DNA of 47,934 nt from Nitrospirota bacterium (GTDB taxonomy: Bacteria > Nitrospirota > Nitrospiria > Nitrospirales > Nitrospiraceae): NCBI GenBank assembly GCA_026387615.1, contig JAPLLI010000059.1, positions 1-47,934 on the forward strand, given 5' to 3'. This document shows positions 1-7,276 of the stretch, in pieces (position 1 is the first letter of the stretch; every line of letters starts with the position of its first letter). The notes under the pieces were generated by a model, which saw only the letters and a list, made by a program, of their open reading frames with translations, did not search any database and had not been told where the DNA came from. The position numbers were made by a program, and so were the translations under genes.

Positions 1-168
1 CAGACGTTCGAGCAGAGACGCGTATTCCCTCACCGCGCCCCTCCCCCGACAGAGTTCCAGCTCATTCGCTCTCGCTCCACAACAATGCAGGCAGGTCCCA
101 CGAGCGCTGTCACAAATGACAGGAAATGTGACGAGCCCCGCCACTCCTTCGCACCACTTCGTGCCGCC

Positions 169-438
169 TTACGCGGTTGTGTCAGTTACCCCGCTACAGG
201 GACCATTCATTTCTGGTGAAGAGCCCCCTGACACTAACTGTAGCGCTGCCTCATAGACATTGCGCGCAGGGACTTGTTTCACTTTATTCGCCAGCTCGAT
301 AGCCGCGACAATCTGTATGTCTGTCATGCCGATCTTTCGAGCGAGAGGGATGTGGTATTCGACGCAAGGGACGCAGTTGCCTCCAATGGCGGCACCGATG
401 GCCACCAGTTCTTTTTCGCGAGGGGTCAACTCACTCAT
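169..438 (-). CDS. AhpD-like carboxymuconolactone decarboxylase family protein
   Basis: An 89-residue protein of the CMD/AhpD fold. Small members of this family are cytoplasmic thiol peroxidase or disulfide reductase partners that use a CxxC pair. Here CVPC sits near residue 22-25, followed by an EYHI segment in which the glutamate and histidine occupy the positions of the AhpD proton relay, and then the usual Ala-rich helix. The start is supported by GAGGAG about 7 bases upstream. It is the last gene of the minus-strand Fe-S/oxidoreductase cluster, so a redox-protection role is a reasonable inference; the actual substrate cannot be read from the sequence. Confidence 0.8.
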   Translation of the reverse strand: MSELTPREKELVAIGAAIGGNCVPCVEYHIPLARKIGMTDIQIVAAIELANKVKQVPARNVYEAALQLVSGGSSPEMNGPCSGVTDTTA

Positions 439-489
439 GGCGTTCTCCTCTCCCCTGTTGGCTATCCGGCCTAGTACTGCGCGAAAATG

Positions 490-517
490 TGTTGCGCACC
501 TACCGCAATGCGCAACA
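490..517. repeat. 9-bp perfect inverted repeat upstream of the AhpD-like gene
   Basis: TGTTGCGCA (490-498) and TGCGCAACA (509-517) form a perfect 9-bp stem with a 10-base loop. It lies in the 174-base gap between the MIP18-family gene and the AhpD-like gene, 52 bases before the latter's start codon. It could be an RNA hairpin in the leader or an operator. It does not show the 7- or 9-base tandem periodicity seen in the other intergenic elements of this window. Confidence 0.6.
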
Positions 518-612
518 GTGGACCGCGGGCTGGCTCGTGATGCAGGCAGTAACCAGTAAAGATCGTGATCTCTTCGCCGTCCATCTGCGCCGGCCTGGAT
601 ACAGGTTTCCGG

Positions 613-876
613 TTACGAAATCCCTTCCAACGTTTCGCTGTCGCTGACAGTGATTGTGACATTGCGCACCTCGGGCAGTCGCCGGACCGCTTCCTCACAA
701 CGTTCCTGAATCTCCATGCCCAGCGGACAGAACGACGTAGTCAGGACCAAGGTGAACCGGACCCTGTCCCCGTCGATCTCAACGTCACGAATCATGTCGA
801 GACTGACCAGGTCATCTCCCAGTTCCGGCTCTTGCACCATTCGCAGCGCGTCAAGCACCGCTTCTTTCGTAAGCAT
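613..876 (-). CDS. MIP18/DUF59 family Fe-S assembly protein (SufT-like)
   Basis: An 87-residue single-domain protein of the MIP18 (DUF59) family, which takes part in maturation or delivery of Fe-S clusters in the cytoplasm. The sequence shows the family layout: an N-terminal helix with DALR..QEPELG, the strand pair around VSLDMIRDVEIDGDRV, and TTSFCPLG with the conserved cysteine, then the EAVRRLPEV helix. The classical motif DPE is replaced by EPE. It follows the SufB/D-type gene by 18 bases on the same strand and so is very probably co-transcribed with sufC and sufB. That position supports the Fe-S role over the phenylacetate (PaaD) alternative. Confidence 0.85.
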   Translation of the reverse strand: MLTKEAVLDALRMVQEPELGDDLVSLDMIRDVEIDGDRVRFTLVLTTSFCPLGMEIQERCEEAVRRLPEVRNVTITVSDSETLEGIS

Positions 877-894
877 CCGCGCCCTTCGTCTCTG

Positions 895-2172
895 CTAGAG
901 GGAGTGCTCAGCGGTCGCCGCGAGCACCCGTTGAATGTGCTTGGTGAGGATCTCCGGAAGGCCCGGCAAATCGATCTGCATGAAGCCGCGGACCAGGGTC
1001 GAAATTGCGACATCGCGCGGGAGCCCGCGCGTCATGAGATATTCCACCGTTTCTTCGGCGATCGGGCCGACGGCGGCTTCATGCGACAACTGACTACGCG
1101 GTGCCAAGTCAGCCAGCAATTCTGGGATGGCATGCATCCTGGCGTGCTCCGAGAGCAACATGCCTCGGCAATCCAGATGCCCGCGGCTTTCGTTGTGTTG
1201 GCCGACTAGTTCACCGCGCAAATACATCGTGGACCGGTCTCTGGCAACGGCCCGTGAGATCGCATCGGCCCGGGTGCCCTGGCCCGTCAGCTCCACATAG
1301 GTCCCCATATCGATGAGGGACTCTTTGAGGCCCACCATGATGCTATTGAACTGGGCCCGCGCGCGCGCCCCACGGAGGAAGACGCGTGGATAGGCCTGCA
1401 CCGAACGTACGGGACGGAGCAAAATGTAGTTACTGACGAAGGTCGCGCCCTCCTCCACAATGACGCCGGTCCGCGGCCGGACGTGAAACCCTTCCGCCCA
1501 GTTATGGATCATCGTCTCCGACAGCGTCGCGCCCTTTTTGAGAAACACTTCGGTCACGCCGATGTGCAGGCCCGTTTCAACGCGCGGATGCAGCGTACAA
1601 CCGGTAATGAGTTGGGCGTCGGCACCTTCTTCGATAATGATGACATTGTGGACGTTTTGACTGATGTTGTTCTCCTGCACGAGCAGGCAGGCCTGGATGG
1701 CTTCCTTGACGCGTTGGCCGACGAACACCCGCAAAAAGAAGCCGCCCGTTTGAGCCAGCTCCACCGCCGCCGTATACTTGTCCTGATCGACCGCAACCGC
1801 TTGCCACCAATAGTCCCGTAACCAGTCATAGGTCTTGAGAGCCTCGGCGGTGGTCATGAGCTCAAGCTGGCCCTGATAGCGGCGCTGGATACGCTCGTAG
1901 ATCGCGGAGTAGTCGACTTGGAAATACGACGCCGCGCGGCCAACTTCCTCGCTGTCGATGCCGGCCAGCAACGCGGCTTCCCGGACCTGCTGCTCCAGCG
2001 ATCGCAGGGCCTCGACCCGCTGGCGTTGGTGCTCGACAGGTTGAGCGAACGTGGTCAGGTCCAAATCGGGCCCATAGGGTGACGGCCGTGCCCGGGCCTG
2101 CAGTGCCCGGGCACGGAGCGATTCCTCCCTTGCGCCTATTGGACCGGAATGTGTGAGCGACAGATCGGACAT
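895..2172 (-). CDS. sufB: SufB/SufD-family Fe-S cluster scaffold protein
   Basis: A 425-residue SufBD-family protein, the scaffold that works with the SufC ATPase to build Fe-S clusters. The beta-helix core runs from about residue 130 to 350 and the C-terminal helical domain has SHEAAVG followed by YLMTRGL and VRGFM, the signature of SufB-type proteins. Cysteine and histidine residues in HLDCRGMLL and in ITGCTLH are candidate cluster ligands. Only one SufB/D gene is present here rather than the SufB plus SufD pair, which matches the minimal SufB-SufC (SMS-like) arrangement; whether another suf locus exists elsewhere cannot be seen. Its start overlaps the end of sufC by 37 bases, suggesting translational coupling. 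Confidence 0.88.
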   Translation of the reverse strand: MSDLSLTHSGPIGAREESLRARALQARARPSPYGPDLDLTTFAQPVEHQRQRVEALRSLEQQVREAALLAGIDSEEVGRAASYFQVDYSAIYERIQRRYQGQLELMTTAEALKTYDWLRDYWWQAVAVDQDKYTAAVELAQTGGFFLRVFVGQRVKEAIQACLLVQENNISQNVHNVIIIEEGADAQLITGCTLHPRVETGLHIGVTEVFLKKGATLSETMIHNWAEGFHVRPRTGVIVEEGATFVSNYILLRPVRSVQAYPRVFLRGARARAQFNSIMVGLKESLIDMGTYVELTGQGTRADAISRAVARDRSTMYLRGELVGQHNESRGHLDCRGMLLSEHARMHAIPELLADLAPRSQLSHEAAVGPIAEETVEYLMTRGLPRDVAISTLVRGFMQIDLPGLPEILTKHIQRVLAATAEHSL

Positions 2173-2894
2173 TTCCCGTACCCGTGTTTGCGAATTTCTT
2201 CCAGCAACTGAAGTCCTTCGCCTTCGCCGACGAGCGTGCCCCCGTAGAGCACATGCCCCACGTCCGCCCGCAGATAATTGAGAATGTGGCCGGTATGCGT
2301 GATGATGAGCGCCGCCGGCGCCACGGCCCCGGCACTGGGCTGCTTCACGAGGCAGGCGAGCGCTTGCCCCACCACCGCGATGCTATCCAGATCGACACCG
2401 GCGTCCGGTTCATCGACCAACGCGAGGGCCGGCTGCTGGGCCATGAGCTGCAGCAGTTCGGCCTTCTTGATCTCGCCGCCTGAAAACCCCACGTTCACAT
2501 CGCGCGTAAGCAGGCCGGTGCATCCAAGCTGGTCGGCCAGTTCCGCCACGCGTGTGCCGTTCTTCCCCTGTGCCGAGACTTCGGCGAGTTGCCCCAACGG
2601 AATGCCACGGACACTCGGTGGACGCTGCTGCATGAGGCCGATCCCCAGACGCGCACGCTCATCGACAGGGAGATGGGTCACATCCTGACCTTGAAACAGG
2701 ATACGGCCCTTGGTGACGCGATAGCGGCTCAGTCCCATGATGGCCATCAACAACGAGGATTTACCCGATCCATTCGGACCGAAGAGCACATGCGTCTCTC
2801 CCGGTCTGATCCGCAAGCTGACATCGTGAAGGATCGGTCGTCCGCCGACCTCGATGCTTACCTCGTCAAGCTGAAGAATATCGCTCGTGTCCAC
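2136..2894 (-). CDS. sufC: SufC Fe-S assembly ABC ATPase
   Basis: A 252-residue ABC ATPase. Walker A is GPNGSGKSS near residue 40, the signature is FSGGEIKKAELLQ, Walker B is ALVDEPDAGVD and the switch histidine lies in IITHTG. The FSGGE(I/K)KK signature and DEPDAGVDLD are specific to SufC. It powers the SufB/D scaffold encoded directly downstream. The protein starts with GTG. The C-terminus carries an unusual CPIC knuckle followed by RSHIPVQ, which is not part of the classical SufC and falls in the region overlapping the next gene. It lies 33 bases downstream of the small oxidoreductase-associated gene, so POR and Suf genes appear to form one transcription unit. Confidence 0.95.
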   Translation of the reverse strand: MDTSDILQLDEVSIEVGGRPILHDVSLRIRPGETHVLFGPNGSGKSSLLMAIMGLSRYRVTKGRILFQGQDVTHLPVDERARLGIGLMQQRPPSVRGIPLGQLAEVSAQGKNGTRVAELADQLGCTGLLTRDVNVGFSGGEIKKAELLQLMAQQPALALVDEPDAGVDLDSIAVVGQALACLVKQPSAGAVAPAALIITHTGHILNYLRADVGHVLYGGTLVGEGEGLQLLEEIRKHGYGKCPICRSHIPVQ

Positions 2895-2927
2895 AGTGTA
2901 CTCGACCTTTCATGCAGATCGATCTCG

Positions 2928-3320
2928 TTATGCCGCCGGATTCGGTGATACTTCCGTTTGCTTGAGAATCCCTTCGACGGCTTCCCGCAATCGATCCAGG
3001 ATTCCCGTGTTGTCGGTGCCACGGATATCCACGGGGACGAAGTGCTTCTCATTGAAGCCGGTCGCGCGAATGATTTTTTTGAACAGCTTCTCCTGGGCCT
3101 TCGGGGCGCAGGCGCCGACGAGCAGGTAGCTGTCCGGCTTGGCCGTCTTCATCGCTTCTTCCAAAATGGCGTTCCCTCCCTGGCCGCACAACTGCGGACT
3201 GAGGACGGTGTACTTCACGTCCAGGTCCGACTCAACCTCGAACGGAAGCTTATTCATGTCGGAGTCTTTGAATGAATCACAGAGCCCTTTGCAGTTGCAC
3301 AACAACACTTTGATTTCCAT
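2928..3320 (-). CDS. HdrA-N-like cysteine protein, probable fifth subunit of the 2-oxoacid:ferredoxin oxidoreductase
   Basis: A 130-residue protein with cysteines in CNCKGLC at the N-terminus, QLCGQGG near residue 45 and GACAPK near residue 70. This pattern resembles the N-terminal domain of HdrA-type proteins (a C-x-C start, a CGQ/CS-x-x-G turn and an A-C-x-P segment). Five-subunit 2-oxoacid:ferredoxin oxidoreductases are known from Hydrogenobacter and have been described for Nitrospira; this gene stands where an epsilon subunit would, 22 bases after the beta subunit. GGAGGTGACCC gives a strong ribosome site before the ATG. A direct redox role of the cysteines is inferred, not shown. Confidence 0.7.
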   Translation of the reverse strand: MEIKVLLCNCKGLCDSFKDSDMNKLPFEVESDLDVKYTVLSPQLCGQGGNAILEEAMKTAKPDSYLLVGACAPKAQEKLFKKIIRATGFNEKHFVPVDIRGTDNTGILDRLREAVEGILKQTEVSPNPAA

Positions 3321-3342
3321 GGGTCACCTCCATACACGTTAG

Positions 3343-4275
3343 TTATACGTTGACCTGCTTCCAATAATCATCGACCCGCGCTTGAATGTGCCGAATGGCT
3401 TCGTCCTGCCTGGTCGGTTCGAACAGATGCCGGAACCGGCCCTGCAACTTGAGATACTCTTCCACCGGCTTCCGTTTGGGAATGTAGGTGTGAGTGATGA
3501 CTCCGTTAATCGCTTCTTTCAAGGGCCAGAGACCGGTCTCCACCGCCAGCTTGGCGACTTCAGGAGTCTCTCCCGGATCGTAGAGCCAGCCGGTGGGACA
3601 GGCAGAGAGCGCAAGGAACAGCTTCGGTCCCGTGAATTTCGACGCCCTTGCGAATTTTTCTTCCAGATCCAATGGGTAGCGCGGCGCGACGGTCGCGATA
3701 TAAGGCGGCTTATGAGCACGCCAAATTTCAAAGATGTCTTTCTTCTCCTGCGTGGTGCCGGACGGGTGCTGCAGACTGCAGGGGGAAGTGGTCGTCCGCG
3801 CGCCGTAGGGTGTCGCGGGAGAGAGCTGCATACCGGTGTTGCCGTAGGCTTCGTTGTCGTAGCAAAAGTAATAGAAATCAAGTTTTCTCGTGATGGCGCC
3901 CGACGTCGAAGAGAGGGCCATGTCGTACGTCGAGCCGTCTCCTCCCAACACCACGACTTTCAGATCCTCTTCTTTCGACAACCGGCCCTTGGCGATCAAC
4001 ACATCCAATGCGTCGCGCACACCCTGCGCGCCGGCAGGCGCCGACCCCATCGTGGTATAGAGCCACGAGCCCTTGAACGGCGTGAAGGGATAAGCCGCCA
4101 GCATCGTAAAGCACCCGGCGGCATTCACGTAAACGACATCATCGCCCAACACCTTCGCCGCCAGCCGTAAGGCCTCCAGCCCTCCGCACCCGGCGCAAAG
4201 TGCCGTTCCAGGAAGCACGTGTTCTTCACGGGGAATCTGTTTGATCTTCTTAAATGTCTCGCGTTGCCAGGTCAT
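3343..4275 (-). CDS. porB: 2-oxoacid:ferredoxin oxidoreductase, beta subunit (TPP binding)
   Basis: A 310-residue beta subunit that binds thiamine diphosphate and a [4Fe-4S] cluster and catalyses oxidative decarboxylation or reductive carboxylation of a 2-oxoacid with CoA and ferredoxin. CAGCGG near residue 27 supplies cluster cysteines, GDGSTYDMAL starts the TPP motif and YDNEAYGNTGMQ ends it, followed by SPATPYGARTT. The segment ALSACPTGW contains the later conserved cysteine. Pyruvate is favoured by the resemblance to PorB, but 2-oxoglutarate cannot be excluded from motifs. It follows the alpha gene across a 67-base gap that holds an inverted repeat element. Confidence 0.88.
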   Translation of the reverse strand: MTWQRETFKKIKQIPREEHVLPGTALCAGCGGLEALRLAAKVLGDDVVYVNAAGCFTMLAAYPFTPFKGSWLYTTMGSAPAGAQGVRDALDVLIAKGRLSKEEDLKVVVLGGDGSTYDMALSSTSGAITRKLDFYYFCYDNEAYGNTGMQLSPATPYGARTTTSPCSLQHPSGTTQEKKDIFEIWRAHKPPYIATVAPRYPLDLEEKFARASKFTGPKLFLALSACPTGWLYDPGETPEVAKLAVETGLWPLKEAINGVITHTYIPKRKPVEEYLKLQGRFRHLFEPTRQDEAIRHIQARVDDYWKQVNV

Positions 4276-4287
4276 GGAAACTCCCGA

Positions 4288-4351
4288 AAGAGCTTATAGC
4301 GCATGGCGTATAGCTGATGGTTCTAGACTCCGCTATCGGCCATCAGCTCTT
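4288..4351. repeat. Intercistronic heptamer inverted-repeat element between the alpha and beta subunit genes
   Basis: Four plus-strand heptamers of the form GCNNATR run from 4292 to 4319 (for example GCTTATA and GCTGATG) and the inverted arm follows after a short spacer. AGCTGATGG (4312-4320) and CCATCAGCT (4340-4348) are a perfect 9-bp inverted repeat, and AAGAGCT (4288-4294) pairs with AGCTCTT (4345-4351). The right arm includes the alpha-subunit stop codon. In the transcript it is a hairpin just after the alpha gene and before the beta gene. Confidence 0.75.
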
Positions 4352-5572
4352 GAGACCACCTGCCAAAACTTGCAACTGCACCATCTCGCGGTGCTCGGCT
4401 TCTGTGTACAGTAAGATCGGCCCGATCCCTTGGCCATTGATGCCGGCCTCTGCCGTCTGCTCGAAGATCGCCCGGAACTCGCCCTCCGAGATATTTTTGC
4501 CTCCCAGACCTCCGATGAAGGAACAGAGCGCCCGTGGCCGCAACGCTTCATGGTACAGACAGGCGGCCACCTCCTGAAAGAGAATGCCGCCCTGCCCCGG
4601 AGATAGATTCTGATCCAGGACTGCCACGGCCCGCCGGCCCTGCAAGGCCTGGCGGATCGCGTCGGCCGGCCAGGGGCGGATCATGCGCAGCCGCAGCAAG
4701 CCCACTCGCCTGCCCTCTGCCCTGGCCGCATCGACCGCTCCCTTGCCCTTGCTCGCAAAAGCATTGGTCATGATCAGCACATCCTCCGCATCGTCCAGCC
4801 GGTACCCCTCGACCACATCGTAACGGCGGCCGCAGAGCCGTTCGAACTCCACGGAAGCCTCCTCGTGTACTTGCAGAGCATTCATTGAAGCGAGATGGAT
4901 CTGGTGTCGGAAGTAACTGTAGGTGGCTCCGCCGAACACCGCCGTCCCCAGCGCATGGGGCGCCGAGGCCTTGAATCCCAAATGAGTCGGTCGAAAGGGC
5001 GGCAGAAAGGCCTGCACCATCTTGGGGTCCGGCAGGCTCACCGGCTCGCGGGTGAAGGACAAATAGAATCCGTCGAGGTTGACCATGACCGGCAGGCAAA
5101 CGCGCGGATCTTCTGCGATCCGATAGGCCATCAGGATCGAATCCACGACCTCCTGGCAGGTCTCCGCATGGATCTGGAGGAAACCGGAATCGCGCGCCGC
5201 CAGCACGTCGTTGTGGTCCGGCTCCAGCGTGATGGGGGAAGCCAGGGCCCGCGAAACATTCACCAGCACCAAAGGCACCCGCCAACCGGCAATGGTATAC
5301 AAGACTTCAAACGCATGGAGCAGCCCTTGGCTCGACGTGGCCGTGAAGACGCGGGCGCCAGTCGCAGCCGCGGCTCCCGCCGCAGTCATCATCGAATGCT
5401 CCGAGTCCAAGGTGACAAAGCGGGCGTTCAACGATCCATTGCCGCACCAGACTGACAGGGCCTCGACAATTTCCGTTTGCGGAGTAATCGGAAAGGCCGG
5501 CACATAATCCACATCGGCCAGCCGGGCTCCCCAGGCCGCTGCAAGGTTGCCGGTCATCATGTCTGCGTTCAT
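4343..5572 (-). CDS. porA: 2-oxoacid:ferredoxin oxidoreductase, alpha subunit
   Basis: A 409-residue alpha subunit with the transketolase pyrimidine-type domain first (GNLAAAWGARLADVDYVPAF, then PITPQTEI, which carries the conserved substrate-contact motif) and a C-terminal domain II with VLIMTNAFASKGKGAVD. It forms the catalytic core with the beta subunit. The ORF track starts at 5587, but that ATG lies inside the upstream repeat; the ATG at 5572 has GAGG at a normal 6-base spacing and gives the N-terminus MNADMMTGN, so I prefer it. Repeat elements flank the gene on both sides, and the stop codon lies in the downstream one. Confidence 0.88.
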   Translation of the reverse strand: MNADMMTGNLAAAWGARLADVDYVPAFPITPQTEIVEALSVWCGNGSLNARFVTLDSEHSMMTAAGAAAATGARVFTATSSQGLLHAFEVLYTIAGWRVPLVLVNVSRALASPITLEPDHNDVLAARDSGFLQIHAETCQEVVDSILMAYRIAEDPRVCLPVMVNLDGFYLSFTREPVSLPDPKMVQAFLPPFRPTHLGFKASAPHALGTAVFGGATYSYFRHQIHLASMNALQVHEEASVEFERLCGRRYDVVEGYRLDDAEDVLIMTNAFASKGKGAVDAARAEGRRVGLLRLRMIRPWPADAIRQALQGRRAVAVLDQNLSPGQGGILFQEVAACLYHEALRPRALCSFIGGLGGKNISEGEFRAIFEQTAEAGINGQGIGPILLYTEAEHREMVQLQVLAGGLKS

Positions 5573-5580
5573 CGCATACC

Positions 5581-5682
5581 TCGTCATTCGTGAAGCATCG
5601 TTCGTCGCTCGTGAAAGAATCTCGGAATCTTCCGCAATGTTTGTTGCTCGCGCTTCACGAAATACGCTTCACGCTTCACGCG
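5581..5682. repeat. Intercistronic heptamer inverted-repeat element between the gamma/delta and alpha subunit genes
   Basis: The left arm is five 7-base units from 5581 to 5615 (TCGTCAT, TCGTGAA, GCATCGT, TCGTCGC, TCGTGAA). The right arm is built of GCTTCAC units at 5652, 5666 and 5673 with a variant unit between them. TTCGTGAAGC (5587-5596) and GCTTCACGAA (5652-5661) are a perfect 10-bp inverted repeat. The stop codon of the gamma/delta gene lies in the right arm, and the GAGG ribosome site of the alpha gene lies at the edge of the left arm, so folding could influence alpha translation. Confidence 0.8.
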
Positions 5683-6577
5683 TGGCCGCCGTCTCCCGCT
5701 CGACCGTCAAGGCATCGGTCGGGCAGACTTCGACGCAATCGAGGCAGCCTTTGCAATGGGGATAGTAGATCGCCGGTTTGCCATCCGGCTTGATCGTGAT
5801 CGCCCCCTCCGGACAGTTGGCAAAACAGAGCCAGCAACCATTGCACAGGTCCGGACGCAAGACTGGCCGAAACGTGCGCCAGCCTGCCATGGACCGGATC
5901 GCTGAATTGGGGCCTGCGGTAATGCTGGCGGCCCCTCTGGTCGGCGGGTCGTAAGTCGGAGTGCGAAGCGGCACCGGAGCCGTCGGCCTGCGCAGACCGA
6001 CATCGATGGCCACCCTCGGCACCGTCTCATAACATTGCGCCGCCACCGTTTGATTCCGTTCGATCATGGGGGCCGCGAGTCCAAGCTCCGCCAACTCCCG
6101 CGCAATGGCTTCGCGGATCGACTCCTGACCAAGCCCGATGAGGCTGCCTGCCACGGCGCCGAGCAGGGCGCTGATCGCAGTGCGTTTACCCAACTGCTGC
6201 AAGGCGATGCCGGTCAAGTCCAACGTGGTGAAACGGCCTGGCAGGGAGGTCTGGGACTGGAGTTGTTCGGCTGTGAGGGGTGAATTGACGAAGACGACCG
6301 TCCGCTCATCGACCCCCTCCGGCACATGGGCCGCAGGATCCTGCATGAGCGAGGCATCGGCGATGACGACCAGATCGGGATGGACGATGACGCCCCGTTC
6401 TCGAATCGGCGTCTGGGCAATTCTCGTGAAAGCCGCCACCGGCGCACCACGCCGTTCCGGCCCATACATCGGCGAGTCCTGCGCCACAAATCCTTCCAGG
6501 AACGCCGCCGTGCCCAGAATGCGGCTTGCCGTTTTTGCGCCCTGCCCACCCCGGCCATGAAAGCGAACTGCTCGCAT
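5669..6577 (-). CDS. porG: 2-oxoacid:ferredoxin oxidoreductase, fused gamma and ferredoxin (delta) subunit
   Basis: A 302-residue fusion. Residues 1-180 are the gamma domain (RFHGRGGQGAKTASRIL at the start, then PMYGPERRGAPVAAFTRI). The last 80 residues are a 2[4Fe-4S] ferredoxin domain with two CxxCxxCxxxCP sets, CNGCWLCFANCP and CKGCLDCVEVCP. The gamma part binds CoA and docks the alpha/beta core, and the ferredoxin part passes electrons to the external ferredoxin. The start has GAGG upstream inside the end of the DksA-like gene, only 3 bases away. The final residues ATREA come from the repeat element that contains the stop codon. Confidence 0.9.
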   Translation of the reverse strand: MRAVRFHGRGGQGAKTASRILGTAAFLEGFVAQDSPMYGPERRGAPVAAFTRIAQTPIRERGVIVHPDLVVIADASLMQDPAAHVPEGVDERTVVFVNSPLTAEQLQSQTSLPGRFTTLDLTGIALQQLGKRTAISALLGAVAGSLIGLGQESIREAIARELAELGLAAPMIERNQTVAAQCYETVPRVAIDVGLRRPTAPVPLRTPTYDPPTRGAASITAGPNSAIRSMAGWRTFRPVLRPDLCNGCWLCFANCPEGAITIKPDGKPAIYYPHCKGCLDCVEVCPTDALTVERETAATREA

Positions 6578-6580
6578 CGA

Positions 6581-6943
6581 TTATTTCCTCAACGCCGTCT
6601 GTGCCTCTCCCGCTTCTGCGCACACCACACATGTCGCCGCAGCCGGGAGGGCCTCCAATCGGGAATGGGGAATGTCCTTTCCGCATTGCTCGCATCGACC
6701 GAACCGCCCCGTTTCCAACTTGACGAGCGCCCGGTCGATCGCCTCGATCTCGCTCTTCATCCGCTCATCCAGGCGATCGAGCAACTGCACCATTCGCTCT
6801 CCCTGCCCCCGCTCCTGCGCTTCGCTTTCAACGTCGGTTTCAAGCCAGAGCAATTCATCTTCTGTCTGAGCAACCTGTCGAAACAAGTCACGCCGCTGGG
6901 CAAACAATTTCTTCCGTATATCCCCGACCGATAGCATCGCCAT
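6581..6943 (-). CDS. DksA/TraR-type C4 zinc finger protein
   Basis: A 120-residue protein with a predicted coiled coil from about residue 10 to 75 (rich in Glu, Arg and Gln) and a C-terminal four-cysteine zinc finger, CEQCGK and CVVCAE, of the DksA/TraR family. Such proteins enter the RNA polymerase secondary channel and modulate initiation, with or without ppGpp. It is placed 3 bases before the gamma/delta subunit gene and so is the head of the oxidoreductase operon or second after the YtxH gene. Autoregulation of the carbon-fixation genes is an attractive inference but not shown. GAGGGG precedes the ATG. Confidence 0.82.
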   Translation of the reverse strand: MAMLSVGDIRKKLFAQRRDLFRQVAQTEDELLWLETDVESEAQERGQGERMVQLLDRLDERMKSEIEAIDRALVKLETGRFGRCEQCGKDIPHSRLEALPAAATCVVCAEAGEAQTALRK

Positions 6944-6964
6944 ACCCCCCTCGCGACCGCAACG

Positions 6965-7276
6965 TCAGTTGCAACATTTATCCATTTTCTCCTTCACAGC
7001 CTCTCGTCCTGCCTTGACCGCCGCCTCGACATCTGCCGTTTTATCTGCGAGGAACTGCTTCCCCCGCTCAATAGTCTGATCAAGGGCAGCTCGCGCCTCC
7101 TTCGCCTTCTCCAGCACTTCTTCCTCGGCCCTCCTGGCATAATTTCTCAAATCCCGACGCGTCTCTTCTCCCGACTTCGGAGCGAGCAGAAGACCCGCCA
7201 CGACCCCAGCCATCGCGCCCCCTAAGAATGCGAGCGCCACCGCCTGCGCCGAACATTTTGTCTCGTGATTGTCCAT
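6965..7276 (-). CDS. YtxH domain protein
   Basis: A 103-residue protein with the YtxH/general stress pattern: a single glycine-rich membrane segment (FLGGAMAGVVAGLLLAPKSGEETR) followed by a long charged amphipathic helix with heptad character to the end. The family is linked to stress and envelope roles, with no known enzyme activity. The ORF track begins at 7330, but AAGGAGG sits 7 bases before the ATG at 7276, so I place the start there. It may be the first gene of the minus-strand oxidoreductase cluster, 21 bases before the DksA-like gene. Confidence 0.8.
   Translation of the reverse strand: MDNHETKCSAQAVALAFLGGAMAGVVAGLLLAPKSGEETRRDLRNYARRAEEEVLEKAKEARAALDQTIERGKQFLADKTADVEAAVKAGREAVKEKMDKCCN

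Noticed and set aside
471-698. 75-codon minus-strand ORF, or a 37-codon version starting at 584
   Set aside because: The longer form overlaps the MIP18 gene, and the short form has no good ribosome site and contains the 9-bp hairpin. No family resemblance. A real small protein cannot be fully excluded.
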